The notes below the pieces were generated by a model. It ran no database searches and was not told the origin of the DNA. It was given only the letters and a program-made list of their open reading frames with translations. Below are positions 10,146 to 18,384 of a DNA stretch of 23,474 nucleotides, piece by piece. The position numbers were made by a program, and so were the translations under genes. Each line of letters begins with the position of its first letter. Position 1 is the stretch's first letter. Source of the DNA: Calocera cornea HHB12733 (taxonomy: Eukaryota; Basidiomycota; Dacrymycetes; Dacrymycetales; Dacrymycetaceae); assembly GCA_001632435.1 (NCBI GenBank), contig KV424125.1:1-23474 (forward strand), given 5' to 3'.

Positions 10146-11152
10146 ATGATAGTCACCGACAAGGACAAAGACAGGAGGCGGCCACTGCCAACCCCGCCCA
10201 CTTCCGCCACGCCGACGGTCCACTCGGGCGAGGGAACAGCGAGCACAGACTCCGATCCCGCCACCACCTCCTCCGAGCCGCCCTCGTCCGACTGGCCCGC
10301 TCCCCCGCCCTACTCCCCCTCAGACCCCGCATCCTCCTCCTCAGTCCCCATCCCCTCCGGACCCTCCAGCCCAGACCCCCTCGCCCCGCGCGCAGCACAC
10401 GACGCCGCCGTCGACCTGCTCGACGGCGACCCCTCCGAGTACTCCGCCGGTCCCTCCGTGCCCCCGCCCGCCACCACAGTCCTAGAGGACGAGATCCCGC
10501 CCCTGCCTCGGCAGAACCACCTGCGCATCCACCGCGAGGGACAGCCGATAAGCGAGACGCTCGTCCTGGACCCGTCGCTCCCCGCGCCGCCGGGCACAGC
10601 GCAGAAGAACTTGGAGCTGTCGACCAAGAGCGGGCCCGTGCTCGCCAGGGTGTATATCACCGAGGTGAGGGATCTGAAGCGGAGGGTCGAGCTCAGTGCG
10701 AGCAGCGATACGGGCCCGGTCAAGCTCGAGATTGTATGCGTCTGTTCTCTGCTATCTGCGAGCTGTATGCTGAACCGACCATGTTCTAGGCATCAAGCCC
10801 CCGCACCTGCCGGCTCGCCATCACCGCCTCCTCCTCCACGGGCCCCTGCGCCGTCTACCTCCCCCTGCACTTCACAGGCCCCCTAACCGTGCACACCAAA
10901 TACGGCTTCGTCTCGCTCTCCCCTTCCCTGCAGGCCCGCTGCCGCACCTTCGAGGAAAGCTCGGACGTGCGCTCGTACTGGGTCGGCGAGTGGACAGGCG
11001 GCGAGGAGTGGGAGGCGTTCCAGCAGGGCGAGTGGGCCGGCGACCAGTGCGAGGTCACGACCAACACGGGGCCCGTCAGGCTCGGGTACTGGGAGGGCAT
11101 CAGCACCGTCGAGCGCGTCGTGGGCGGGATATTCAGGAAGCTGTTCGGATAG
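10146..11152 (+). CDS. Tandem family member B, TGPV-repeat protein of unknown function
   Basis: Function unknown. The coding sequence is join(10146..10733,10790..11152), 316 aa, with one 56-nt phase-0 intron (GTATGC to TCTAG) at the same place as in A. It starts MIVTDKDKD, like A and G. The disordered N-terminus is rich in Pro and Ser, has PPPY at 53-56 and repeats the DLLDGDPSEYSAGPSV block found in A. The domain begins with ETLVLDPSLPAPPGT. Where A has NGSV, B has SGPV or TGPV: KSGPV, DTGPV, STGPC and NTGPV, with KYGFV at the fourth turn. SYWVGEW and the C-terminal IFRKLFG match A. The start at 10146 was chosen because MIVTDKDK aligns with the starts of A and G; the frame stays open further upstream but has no homology there. 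No secretion signal is visible. Confidence 0.87.
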
Positions 11153-11153
11153 T

Positions 11154-11187
11154 GGATTGGATTGGATTGGATTGGATTGGATTGGAT
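11154..11187. repeat. GGATT pentanucleotide microsatellite
   Basis: Six copies of GGATT followed by a partial GGAT copy start one base after the stop codon of paralogue B. The repeat therefore lies in its 3' UTR. Confidence 0.95.
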
Positions 11188-11424
11188 GGTGAGTACGGTG
11201 TGTAATACTGGCTTGGGCTTTCGGCGCTGCGGCTGTTGTATTTGTTTGAACGAGTCATTGTCTCGTCGGTTGCGCTAATAGATCGTCAATCGTCATTTCG
11301 TCCAGACGCTAATTAGACTAGCCAGGCTGTCCCGATCAAGTAAGATCGGCGCGCGTCCCGGAAATCCTCTTCCACCTGCCTGGCAGCTTTCACTCCCTCC
11401 CTCCTGTCACGGCATGCAGCACGT

Positions 11425-12634
11425 GTGCGCCGCACCCATGCTATTGTGGACGAGGCGGATGACCCTGCTGCTGCTGCTGCTGCCGCCGCCACCGCCGCCG
11501 CCGCCCTGCCGATCCGTCCGCACACGTCGACTTTGCTGACGGAACAACCTCCGAGGGCTGCGCCGCCTACTTCCGCAGGCATCCAACATCCTTCTCTTCC
11601 CCACAGGTCGCCGACAACGACCGAGAGCCAGGCAGAACATGAGCCCGTTCAGCGTCCTGGCGAATGGAGACAGCCATCTGTTCTCCCAGCCGCGGCAGAC
11701 TCTGGACCCAAGGAGCCGACCGTATTGAGGGCTGATTCGCCGGTTGTTGTCGAGCGACCTGCCCCTGCCGCCTCCTCCATTGACTTCAACCCCCGTGAAC
11801 CGAGCATTAGCCCGATGGAAGCCTCGGAACCCAAGATCCCTGTGGATGTTGTGCCACAGAATGGTGTCAAGATTATGCAAACTGGGAATCTCCTCCAGAA
11901 TTTCCTCCTCGATCCTTCGCTTCCCATGCCTCCACGAAGTGGTGCACAGACGCTTGACCTCAAGGTCGAAGGTACTCTGGTCACGAAGTTCTATGTCATG
12001 GACAGTCATACCTCCCAATCGGGTTCCTCCGAAGAACAGCCTGTGAACATCCGAGTTCAAGCTTTTGGCGCACCGCCCATTAACTTGGTATGCTCATTCT
12101 GATCAGGGACGCACGGATGTTCTAACGTGTTGACAGCTCATGCGGAGGGAAGTCCACGGGTAAATTTGACCGTCCAATGCAACCGCACGTCCCGGTCAAA
12201 GTACCGGCCACCTTTGTATATGTATCCATGTCAAGGCATCCGCCTCAATCTGCAGGCTGCCTGGGATGGCTCAATCTCGGTCTGGCTCCCTCCCGACTCC
12301 ACCGGCGACTTGGAACCAACACCCAAATTTGGACAATTCACGAATCCTTCACTGGAGTGTCGATATTGATCACGCCATTCAATCGCGTATGCGGCTCATC
12401 CATCAGGACCAGGGAGATCAGCTCTTTTGGATCGGAGAATATACGAAACAAGACGATTCAGAGGACGATCACCGTACCCTGACATCGCTGGTCCCGCAAG
12501 GCAATCCACCTCTTCGGATTTCGATACAAGTTTGGGGAGAGGATAAGTCGATCATGTCTCTCGGAAAGGGTGAGCGAAGGAGATTTCCTGGAGGTTGGGT
12601 GGGGCGCTTGTTAGATCTAGTTGAGGGTGTCTGA
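11425..12634 (+). pseudogene. Tandem family member C, frameshifted copy
   Basis: This copy belongs to the D/E/F subfamily but looks broken. The first exon (open from 11344 to 12087) encodes an Ala/Pro-rich N-terminus and then VPQNGVKIM, NFLLDPSLPMPPRS and LDLKVEGTLVTKFYVMD, in line with D and E. It has no in-frame ATG before 11815, and a GTG at 11425 is only an open-frame start. The 49-nt intron (12088-12136, GTATGC to GACAG) fits the family, but the next base is C where the paralogues have GC. The joined frame then stops at 12161. The homologous frame runs from 12139 to a stop at 12367-12369. A second shift near 12310-12345 moves similarity (SVDIDHAI, QLFWIGEYT) to the frame ending at 12634. 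No PPPY motif remains. Sequencing error is the main alternative. Confidence 0.7.
11468..11506. repeat. GCT/GCC alanine-codon repeat in paralogue C
   Basis: A run of mostly GCT and GCC triplets encodes a poly-alanine tract near the beginning of the C open frame. Other family members lack it. It is prone to length change by slippage in units of three. Confidence 0.85.
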
Positions 12635-13408
12635 AACCAGAAGGTGTGCCCGTGTATGGTACTCTCGCGCTTGTATCGTAGTCATTCTTTCGTCTTCTCC
12701 CTGATTACATGGATAAGGTGTATATGTACGATTCCTCGCTCATAAGTCCTATATCGTCTCACAGAGCGTTGCACAAATATCCAGGCTATGTGCGACAATC
12801 TGGCAAAGCAAACTTACTGGTTGCGGCACGTGCAGGCACGTTCACCCCTTGTTTCGGACGCATCTTTCACTGACTGCTCGTGTTCAGGTCTCTTGCTGAA
12901 GACACGTCCCCAGCAGACACATGTCAATAAAGCAGTTGTTCAAGATGTTCTGTTTTGACAAAGTAATCGCAGTGGGGGACCTGGTATTGGAGGACCTCGA
13001 CGTCGCTGCTGGGTTGGGGTCAGGTGGGCGTCTCAGTCCAGTCACCCGCCACTTTGTGTCCTCACACTCCGACAGACCCACACCATCAAGACCATGTTCG
13101 TTGTCGAATAACTTTATCTGGATTGACGGCAGGGGATAGGGCGATGAATACCTATGTGGCGTTGATTGAGTCGAGATGAGAGACGCGTTGGGACGATGGG
13201 ACAGATGTACGAAAATCGCCCAAACGCACGCCTCGCCGCTTCTTGGATAGCGGCGGCCCCCGACCACCATGATCCGCTGGCAACTACGCCCGTTCGACTC
13301 CCCACGTTACTGACCAAAGAGTCTAGACCGTTTGGCCTGTGTTGTCCGTCCCTCGGCACCTCTACAACTCGCAGCTCCGCTCGAAGATCAAACCCATGAG
13401 CCATTGCT
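12635..13408. other. Intergenic region C-D, no gene recognised
   Basis: About 770 nt without a supportable gene. Open frames of 60-130 codons occur on both strands (for example 12884-13270 minus) but show no family motifs or splice-consistent structure. A perfect 7-bp inverted repeat with an 8-nt spacer is present at 13234-13255. I looked for remnants of another family copy and found none that I could support. Confidence 0.5.
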
Positions 13409-13683
13409 GGAGAAGGCTGATGGCATTGGACATGACTATCGACTGACATTTGGACCGCGCCAAGACTGCCAATTACAGTAACTTCTTGGCATGATGCAGC
13501 ATCGCTACTGTACCGGCCAGAAGACGGACATAGCCTCGCTCTAGGGGTCGCCGGCTAGGCTGTGCTTGCCCCTGATCTCTAACACGGCCAGGGTCGATAC
13601 ATAAACCGTACTGGTGAGAAGACTTTTCGAGCCTACCCAATACCCCGGACAGGAAGTGAGAAACGGTCATATCTCAGCCAACC
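13409..13683 (+). promoter_or_regulatory. Promoter of paralogue D, duplicated upstream of F
   Basis: The 275 nt before the D start codon are similar by eye to 16497-16722. Shared blocks include GACATTTGG, GAAGACG, AGGGTCGATACATAAACC-like text (TACATAAACC at 13598-13607), GAGAAGAC and CATATCTCA just before the start codon. The TATA-like element is about 86 nt upstream of the ATG, similar to the spacing in gene B. Confidence 0.6.
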
Positions 13684-14681
13684 ATGAATATCGCTGCACA
13701 AGCCCAACCGCCGCTCATGAAGGAGAATCACCAACCCCAGACTCGGGCGGATGTGCCTCTCCCGCCAATGCCTGTATCATCCACCCCTACGCCAGGGGAA
13801 GACGCATATGACCTGCCGAAGACTTTCGTCGATCCTGGCGGAGGCCGAAAGGCAAAAGGCATAAAGATACCAAGCAGCTTGGCGAAGCAGAATGGCGTGC
13901 GCATTCGACGACGTGGGGACGTGCGCGAGACGTTCATTATCGACCCTTCGCTGCCGGCGCCTAGTGGAAGTGTGGACAGAGCACTTGACATTCGTACAAC
14001 CTCCGACAGGGGAGCTGTTGAAGCGAGAGTGTACCTACTAGATTCTAAGCCAGCTCAGTCGGACGCCATGCAAGACGTCCAGATGTCCGTCAAGGCTTCC
14101 AATGTCAAACTAACCATCGTACGTGCTTCATCCTGCAAATGTCCGAGTATACTGAAGGCATACAGGCCCAAACCAATGCAAAACATCGAGTCAAGTTGAA
14201 CATCCAAGGACACAAGCCACGCTTAGGCGTGGATGTGGACACTCTGGAGGTGTATCTCTGCCCTGAGCTCCGCGTTGATCTCGAAGTGCATTGGTCCTCA
14301 CACTGCTTCGTCAAGCTCCCACCCAACTTCACTGGAAAAGTGGACCTGCACGTCGGGCGACGTGGCACGATTACCGTTGACGAGATCCTGAAACCACGGA
14401 CGAGGTTGATCAACGAGGATCGAGGTTCTCAGCTCTTCTGGATCGGCGACTATACGGCCGAGGCGGACGAGAGCAAGTTTGATCGCTGTTTTATACGCAC
14501 TCAGGGAGACATTGCCCTGGGGATATGGAAGCAAGATCCGGAGCTGGAGGAGGGTTTTGGTATTACGGATATGATGCAGAAGCTGCAACTGGCTGGGAAA
14601 GAGGCGATGAAGAAGGCTATGGGAGGGGACAAAGGCAGCGGCGGATTCTTGAGGCGGATGTTAAGCTCGCGAAAGAAGTAG
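13684..14681 (+). CDS. Tandem family member D, protein of unknown function
   Basis: Function unknown. The coding sequence is join(13684..14118,14166..14681), 316 aa, with one 47-nt phase-0 intron (GTACGT to TACAG) at the family position. The N-terminus (about 1-60) is Pro-rich and begins MNIAAQAQPP. It is the one intact copy without a PPPY motif. The domain begins with LAKQNGVRIRRRGDVRETF and IIDPSLPAPSGS. The NGSV-like turns are replaced by DRGAV, ASNV and TQGDI. Exon 2 carries the 27-residue insertion of the C/D/E/F subfamily (roughly NIQGHKPRLGV to LEVHW), then LPPNFTGKVDLHV and QLFWIGDYT. The C-terminus is extended with a Lys/Met-rich helix and ends FLRRMLSSRKK, strongly basic. The ATG follows a conserved CATATCTCA leader motif. 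Similarity to E and F is high throughout. Confidence 0.87.
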
Positions 14682-15119
14682 CTTCAAGCTACCTGCGGCA
14701 GTTGAGGGTATGTATAATCATTCTTTCGCCAATAGAACGGCTAGCTCTTCACGCAATCTTTGAAGCTAATTCTTGCCCTAGGTTAGCTATCATGGAGTCG
14801 TCCGAGACACCGTTTAGCAGGGAACGCCCAGAACGCCAAGGCATCTCAGGAACCAGGAACGGGCGCTTGTGGCGCCTCGCTCAGCCTGGTGACCGACGGA
14901 TCTCTGCTTGGCATAATTCTAGTAGTTCTCATATATCACTGTCCGGAAAATAATGGAATTATCAAACGCTCGTCCGCCTCCGCTTTCGACCAGAGACGGC
15001 TCCCTGGATTTGGGCTCTTGGAACACTCATATTGACACTGATGTTGGTCATCTGCCTTCACTATTGATTGTTCAATTACTGAACACATTATTTATTAACG
15101 CACTACCAGCATTACAACC
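14682..15119. other. Intergenic region D-E, holds E promoter
   Basis: This holds the 3' UTR of D and the promoter and leader of E. No supportable gene is present; a short open frame continuing to 14953 is a shadow of D. The final part (14968-15119) is similar by eye to 16724-16866 upstream of F, with shared GGGCTCTT, GATGTT-GTC and CTACCAG--TTACA blocks. An AT-rich ATTATTTATTAA patch near 15087 is too close to the ATG for a usual TATA distance. Confidence 0.5.
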
Positions 15120-16197
15120 ATGAACTCTGAAATCGGCCCCGGCGTCCTGGGCCTTGAACCGCCGTTAAATGATACGCAAGCGCCCCCACCCTACATGAGG
15201 CAAGATGACGAACGTCCTGGCGAAGGGTCCGAGGTGGCATCAGCAGCCCAGCTCCCGCCTCTGACCGTCCCGCAGCCTGTCATGCCGGAGAAAGCTGCCC
15301 TTGAGCACCACCTGAGAGTACTGAGCGCCTCGAGCCAGACCACCTCCGACCCGGGCCCGTCGTCTTCCAAACCTGCCGCCATCCCGAGTGAGCTGGCGCG
15401 GCAGAACGGCGTACGCATCAGACGACGGGGCGATGTGCGGGAGACTTTCGTGATCGACCCGTCGCTCCACGCGCCACAGGGAGGCGGGGAGCAAGCGCTG
15501 GATATACAGACGACGTCCGATAAGGGCGTTGTGGACGCGAGGGTATACCTGGTGGATTCGAAAATGAACGAAGCGCCTGCAGATCAGGCTGTCGAAATGT
15601 CGATCAAGGCGTCCAGTGTGAGGTTGACCATTGTATGCTGCGTTATCTGTGCTTGACCGTCATCAGATACTGATTTTGTTCTAGGCTCACGCGACTAGAA
15701 ACCACCGCTTGAAGATGCACATCCAGACGCACAAGCGGCCCGCTGGAGTGCGAAAGGACATGCTGGAAGTGTACCTCTGTCCAGACGCGCGTGTCGACCT
15801 CGACGTTAACTGGGCTGCTCCATGTCTGATCAACCTCCCACCGAACTTCACGGGAAAGGTCGACCTGCACGTCGCCAAGCGAGATACAGTCACCATCGAA
15901 CACGCCCTGAAGCCGCGCACACGGGTGCTCAACGAGGAACGAGGCGTGCAGCTGCTGTGGATCGGAGAGTATACTCCGGGCACGGAGGAGAGCGAGTTCG
16001 ACCACTGCTTCGTACGGACGCAGGGAGGGATCACGCTCGGCGTTTGGGAGGAGGATCCAGAGTTCCGGATGGAGAACGGGGCGATCTGGATGCCAGAAGG
16101 GACCGGAGGTGAGGTGATGGAGAAGTTCAAGTCTGTTGCTGGCAGGAGCTTGCCAAATGGGCTCATGAGAGGGTTGATGGGTCGCCAGAAGTCGTAG
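15120..16197 (+). CDS. Tandem family member E, protein of unknown function
   Basis: Function unknown. The coding sequence is join(15120..15632,15685..16197), 341 aa, with one 52-nt phase-0 intron (GTATGC to TCTAG). The N-terminus begins MNSEIGPGV and is disordered, with PPPY at 22-25 followed by an acidic patch and PQPVMPEKAALEHH. The domain starts LARQNGVRIRRRGDVRETF and VIDPSLHAPQGG, with SDKGVVDARVYLVD as the first turn-strand unit. Exon 2 has the 27-residue insertion ending in LDVNW, then LPPNFTGKVDLHV, LKPRTRVLNEERG, QLLWIGEYTPG and TQGGITLGVWEEDPE. The C-terminus ends GLMRGLMGRQKS. E is the most complete member of its subfamily and is the best reference for judging the damage in C and F. 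There is no signal peptide or membrane segment. Confidence 0.88.
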
Positions 16198-16496
16198 CTG
16201 CCAGTTTTAGTTGCAAATACCTGGAAGGAATTGACATGCATGCCAAACCGTTCTTGCGGAGGCTGAGTAGCGGACGGCACAGAGTCGAGACGCGGAACGC
16301 GTCAGTAACGTAAAGCAGCAAGCTCCTCTTCTCCGATACCGCTGGCATCCTTTCATGACTCACCCGCTGGCATAAAGATATTCTTGGCTGTGTGCTCTAA
16401 AACTCTCACGTATATATTTGGAAATATGTGGGTAGCTCATCCGCCCTTCTATATCTCACCGCTCCAATCGAGTATCGAACTGTCTAGCTGGCCCAT
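16198..16496. other. Intergenic region downstream of E
   Basis: This holds the 3' UTR of E and no supportable gene. The first about 30 nt after the E stop (GCTGCCAGTTTTAG) are matched by sequence that is coding in the shifted C-terminus of F. Confidence 0.5.
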
Positions 16497-16866
16497 AGAG
16501 AAGACCGATGGTATACTAGTGTGCATGGAACTATTTACCGACATTTGGCCCGAGCAAGGCCCGGTCATCAAGAAGACGTATATCTGCTCGGTGTAAGGGC
16601 ACCGCCCAAGGTGTGTTTGTCCTGGTGTCTGATGCCAGAGTGGCTACATAAACCAATCTTGCTGAGAAGACGCCGTGTCGGTCTCGCCAACCATACACGG
16701 AGGACACCCTCATATCTCAACCAGCTCTCCACCCTTGCGTTCTACTAGTGCCCTCTCCTCAAATTTCAGCCCCTGGGCAGCTCTTATCGAAAGTGATGTT
16801 CGTCGTCCACCATGGCTGTTCCTCCTTTAGCTGCTGAACCCAACATTTGTTACTACCAGGTTTACA
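16497..16866 (+). promoter_or_regulatory. Composite upstream region of F: D-type promoter joined to E-type leader
   Basis: The first part (16497 to about 16722) resembles the promoter of D, including TACATAAACC at 16645-16654 and CATATCTCAACC at its end, the point where the start codon of D would follow. From about 16724 the sequence instead resembles 14968-15119 upstream of E and runs into the E-like start at 16867. As a result the TATA-like element is about 220 nt from the ATG rather than about 86 nt as in D. Confidence 0.55.
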
Positions 16867-17111
16867 ATGACGAGCTCCGAAGCCGAACACGACGTTCCAG
16901 GTCTCGCTCCAGGGTCAGGCGATGCACGAGAGCCACCGCCATACATGACGCAAGGTGAGGTGCTTGCTCATGAAGGTCCAGACGCACCAGCGCTGTAGCC
17001 TGCGCCTCCGACCGTGCTGCAGCCTGCGCTTTCGACCGCGCTGCAGCCTGCGCTTTCGACCGCGCTGCAGCCTGCGCTTCCGACCGCGCTACAGCCTGCG
17101 CCTGCGACTGT
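16867..17111 (+). pseudogene. Detached N-terminus of paralogue F
   Basis: An ATG at 16867 starts a 43-codon frame (MTSSEAEHDV onward) with PPPY at residues 23-26, equivalent to the N-terminus of E. It ends at a TAG (16996-16998). This TAG replaces the CAG found at the same place in the other four units of a 24-bp repeat. Downstream of the repeat the frame no longer matches that of MPEKAV at 17120. Comparison with E shows a net 5-nt loss just before that Met. Nonsense and frameshift together separate this part from the conserved domain. Confidence 0.7.
16992..17111. repeat. 24-bp minisatellite, five units
   Basis: Five tandem 24-bp units starting GCTGCAGCCTGCGCT occupy 120 nt. In the ancestral frame each unit encodes LQPALSTA-like octapeptides. 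Units 2 and 3 are identical, and units 1, 4 and 5 differ by a few bases. Unit 1 carries the CAG-to-TAG change. Neither D nor E has this expansion, so it arose in the F lineage. Confidence 0.92.
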
Positions 17112-17119
17112 GAGCTGTC

Positions 17120-18071
17120 ATGCCGGAGAAAGCGGTCACTGTACACCACCTGAGAGTTCTGAGCGCCTCTGACCAGATCGTTCCCGACTTTGGGCCGTCG
17201 GCTTCCAAACCCACGGGTATCCCAAACGAACTAGCGAAGCAGAACGGCGTGCGTCTTAGACGACATGGCGACGTGCGGGAGATCTTCGTCATCGACCCTT
17301 CTCTGCCTGCGCTGCAGGGAGGTGCAAAGAAGGCGCTTGATATAAAGACGATGTCCGAAAAAGGAGTTGTTGACGCGAGGGTGTACTTGGTTGATTCGAA
17401 GACGGATGAAGCGCCTGCGGATCAGGGCGTTGATATGTCGATCAAGGCGTCCAATGTCCGGATGACCATTGTATGCCGAATTATCTATGAACGATCCTCA
17501 AAAGACACTGATGGTGACATAGGCCCATGCTACGAGCAACCATCGCGTGAAGATGAACATCCAGGCGCACAAGTCGCCCCCTGGTGTTCGGACGTCCATG
17601 CTCGAGGTGTACCGTTGTCCGGCGGTTCCGGTCGACCTCGAGGTGCGATGGGCAGCTCCGTGCCTGATAAAGCACCCGTCGAGCTTTACGGGCAAGGTCG
17701 ACCTACACGTCACCAAAAGGGATACGATCACGTTGGAAGATGCCCTGAAGCCGCGCACGAGCGTGCTGAACGAAGAACCCAAAAGTCAGCTGCTGTGGAT
17801 CGGAGAGTACACCCCTGGTAAGCAGGAGAGCGAGTTTGACCGGTGCTCTATCCGGACGCAGGGAGGAACAACACTGGGAGTTTGGGAGGAGGATCCAGAC
17901 TTTGCATCGGAGGACGGAGCGCTCTGGACTCCCGTGGTCCCTGGGCCCAAGGAGGACGGCATGGGGAAGCTCAAGGCTGTTGCCAGCAGGAGCCCTGCCA
18001 GACGGCCCCTTCAAAAACTTTTTGCTCCAGAAGTCCTAGCTGCCAATTTCATTTTAGAAGACATCGAATAG
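17120..18071 (+). CDS. Tandem family member F, N-terminally truncated with shifted C-terminus
   Basis: Function unknown; this is a decaying E-like copy that could still be translated. From the Met at 17120 (MPEKAV, aligned with an internal Met of E) the coding sequence is join(17120..17470,17523..18071), 299 aa, with the family's phase-0 intron (52 nt, GTATGC to ACATAG). It keeps LAKQNGVRLRRHGDVREIF, VIDPSLPALQGG, SEKGVVDARVYLVD, the 27-residue insertion, FTGKVDLHV and QLLWIGEYTPG. It lacks the disordered PPPY region, which lies upstream out of frame. Near the end a net 2-nt length difference from E shifts the frame. The protein therefore reads through the position of the E stop and ends PEVLAANFILEDIE, encoded by sequence homologous to the E 3' UTR. 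It may be a pseudogene or a shortened, altered protein. Confidence 0.65.
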
Positions 18072-18384
18072 GTAGAGTGATACTATATCATACTTTTCGT
18101 CGAACTTTTCAGGATCTGAGCAGGCTCGACTCTCATCTTCGGCGGTTATCTTGTTGCATTGTGAACGAGGCCGTTGTATGTAATATAGTTTGTAATGCAT
18201 TGATGCCAAGGGAACAAAGCCGATCGTGCCGGAGATCGGGCGGTGCTCATCATGAGGACCCTTTTATCCCGATGGCTGACCGTAGTCATCGTCGCTCTCC
18301 TGATCCCATCCACAGCCGCCGTCCCCGTCGCTGCCTGCCAATTTCAACGCTGTCCACCCTCCCCACTCCTTCAAGCTGGATAAC
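18072..18384 (+). promoter_or_regulatory. Intergenic region F-G with TATA-like element
   Basis: This 313-nt stretch holds the 3' UTR of F and the promoter of G. A CTTTTATCCC element (18261-18270) lies about 120 nt before the G start codon and is the best TATA candidate, followed by a C/T-rich leader. No gene is visible. Confidence 0.4.

Noticed and set aside
12969..13139. Possible relic of another family copy (a WIDGRG reading reminiscent of WIGEY)
   Set aside because: The resemblance is a few residues only, without flanking family motifs.
13234..13255. Perfect 7-bp inverted repeat with 8-nt spacer
   Set aside because: Isolated short palindrome in GC-rich sequence, expected by chance, with no link to a gene or element.
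12884..13270. Minus-strand open frame of 128 codons between C and D
   Set aside because: No recognisable motif, no splice or promoter context, and overlapping open frames on the other strand. I treat it as chance.
16955..16998. Possible 44-nt intron (GTGAGG to TGTAG) that would remove the stop codon in F
   Set aside because: Splicing it leads into a frame that does not match MPEKAV at 17120 and ends at a stop near 17155. It does not restore the gene.
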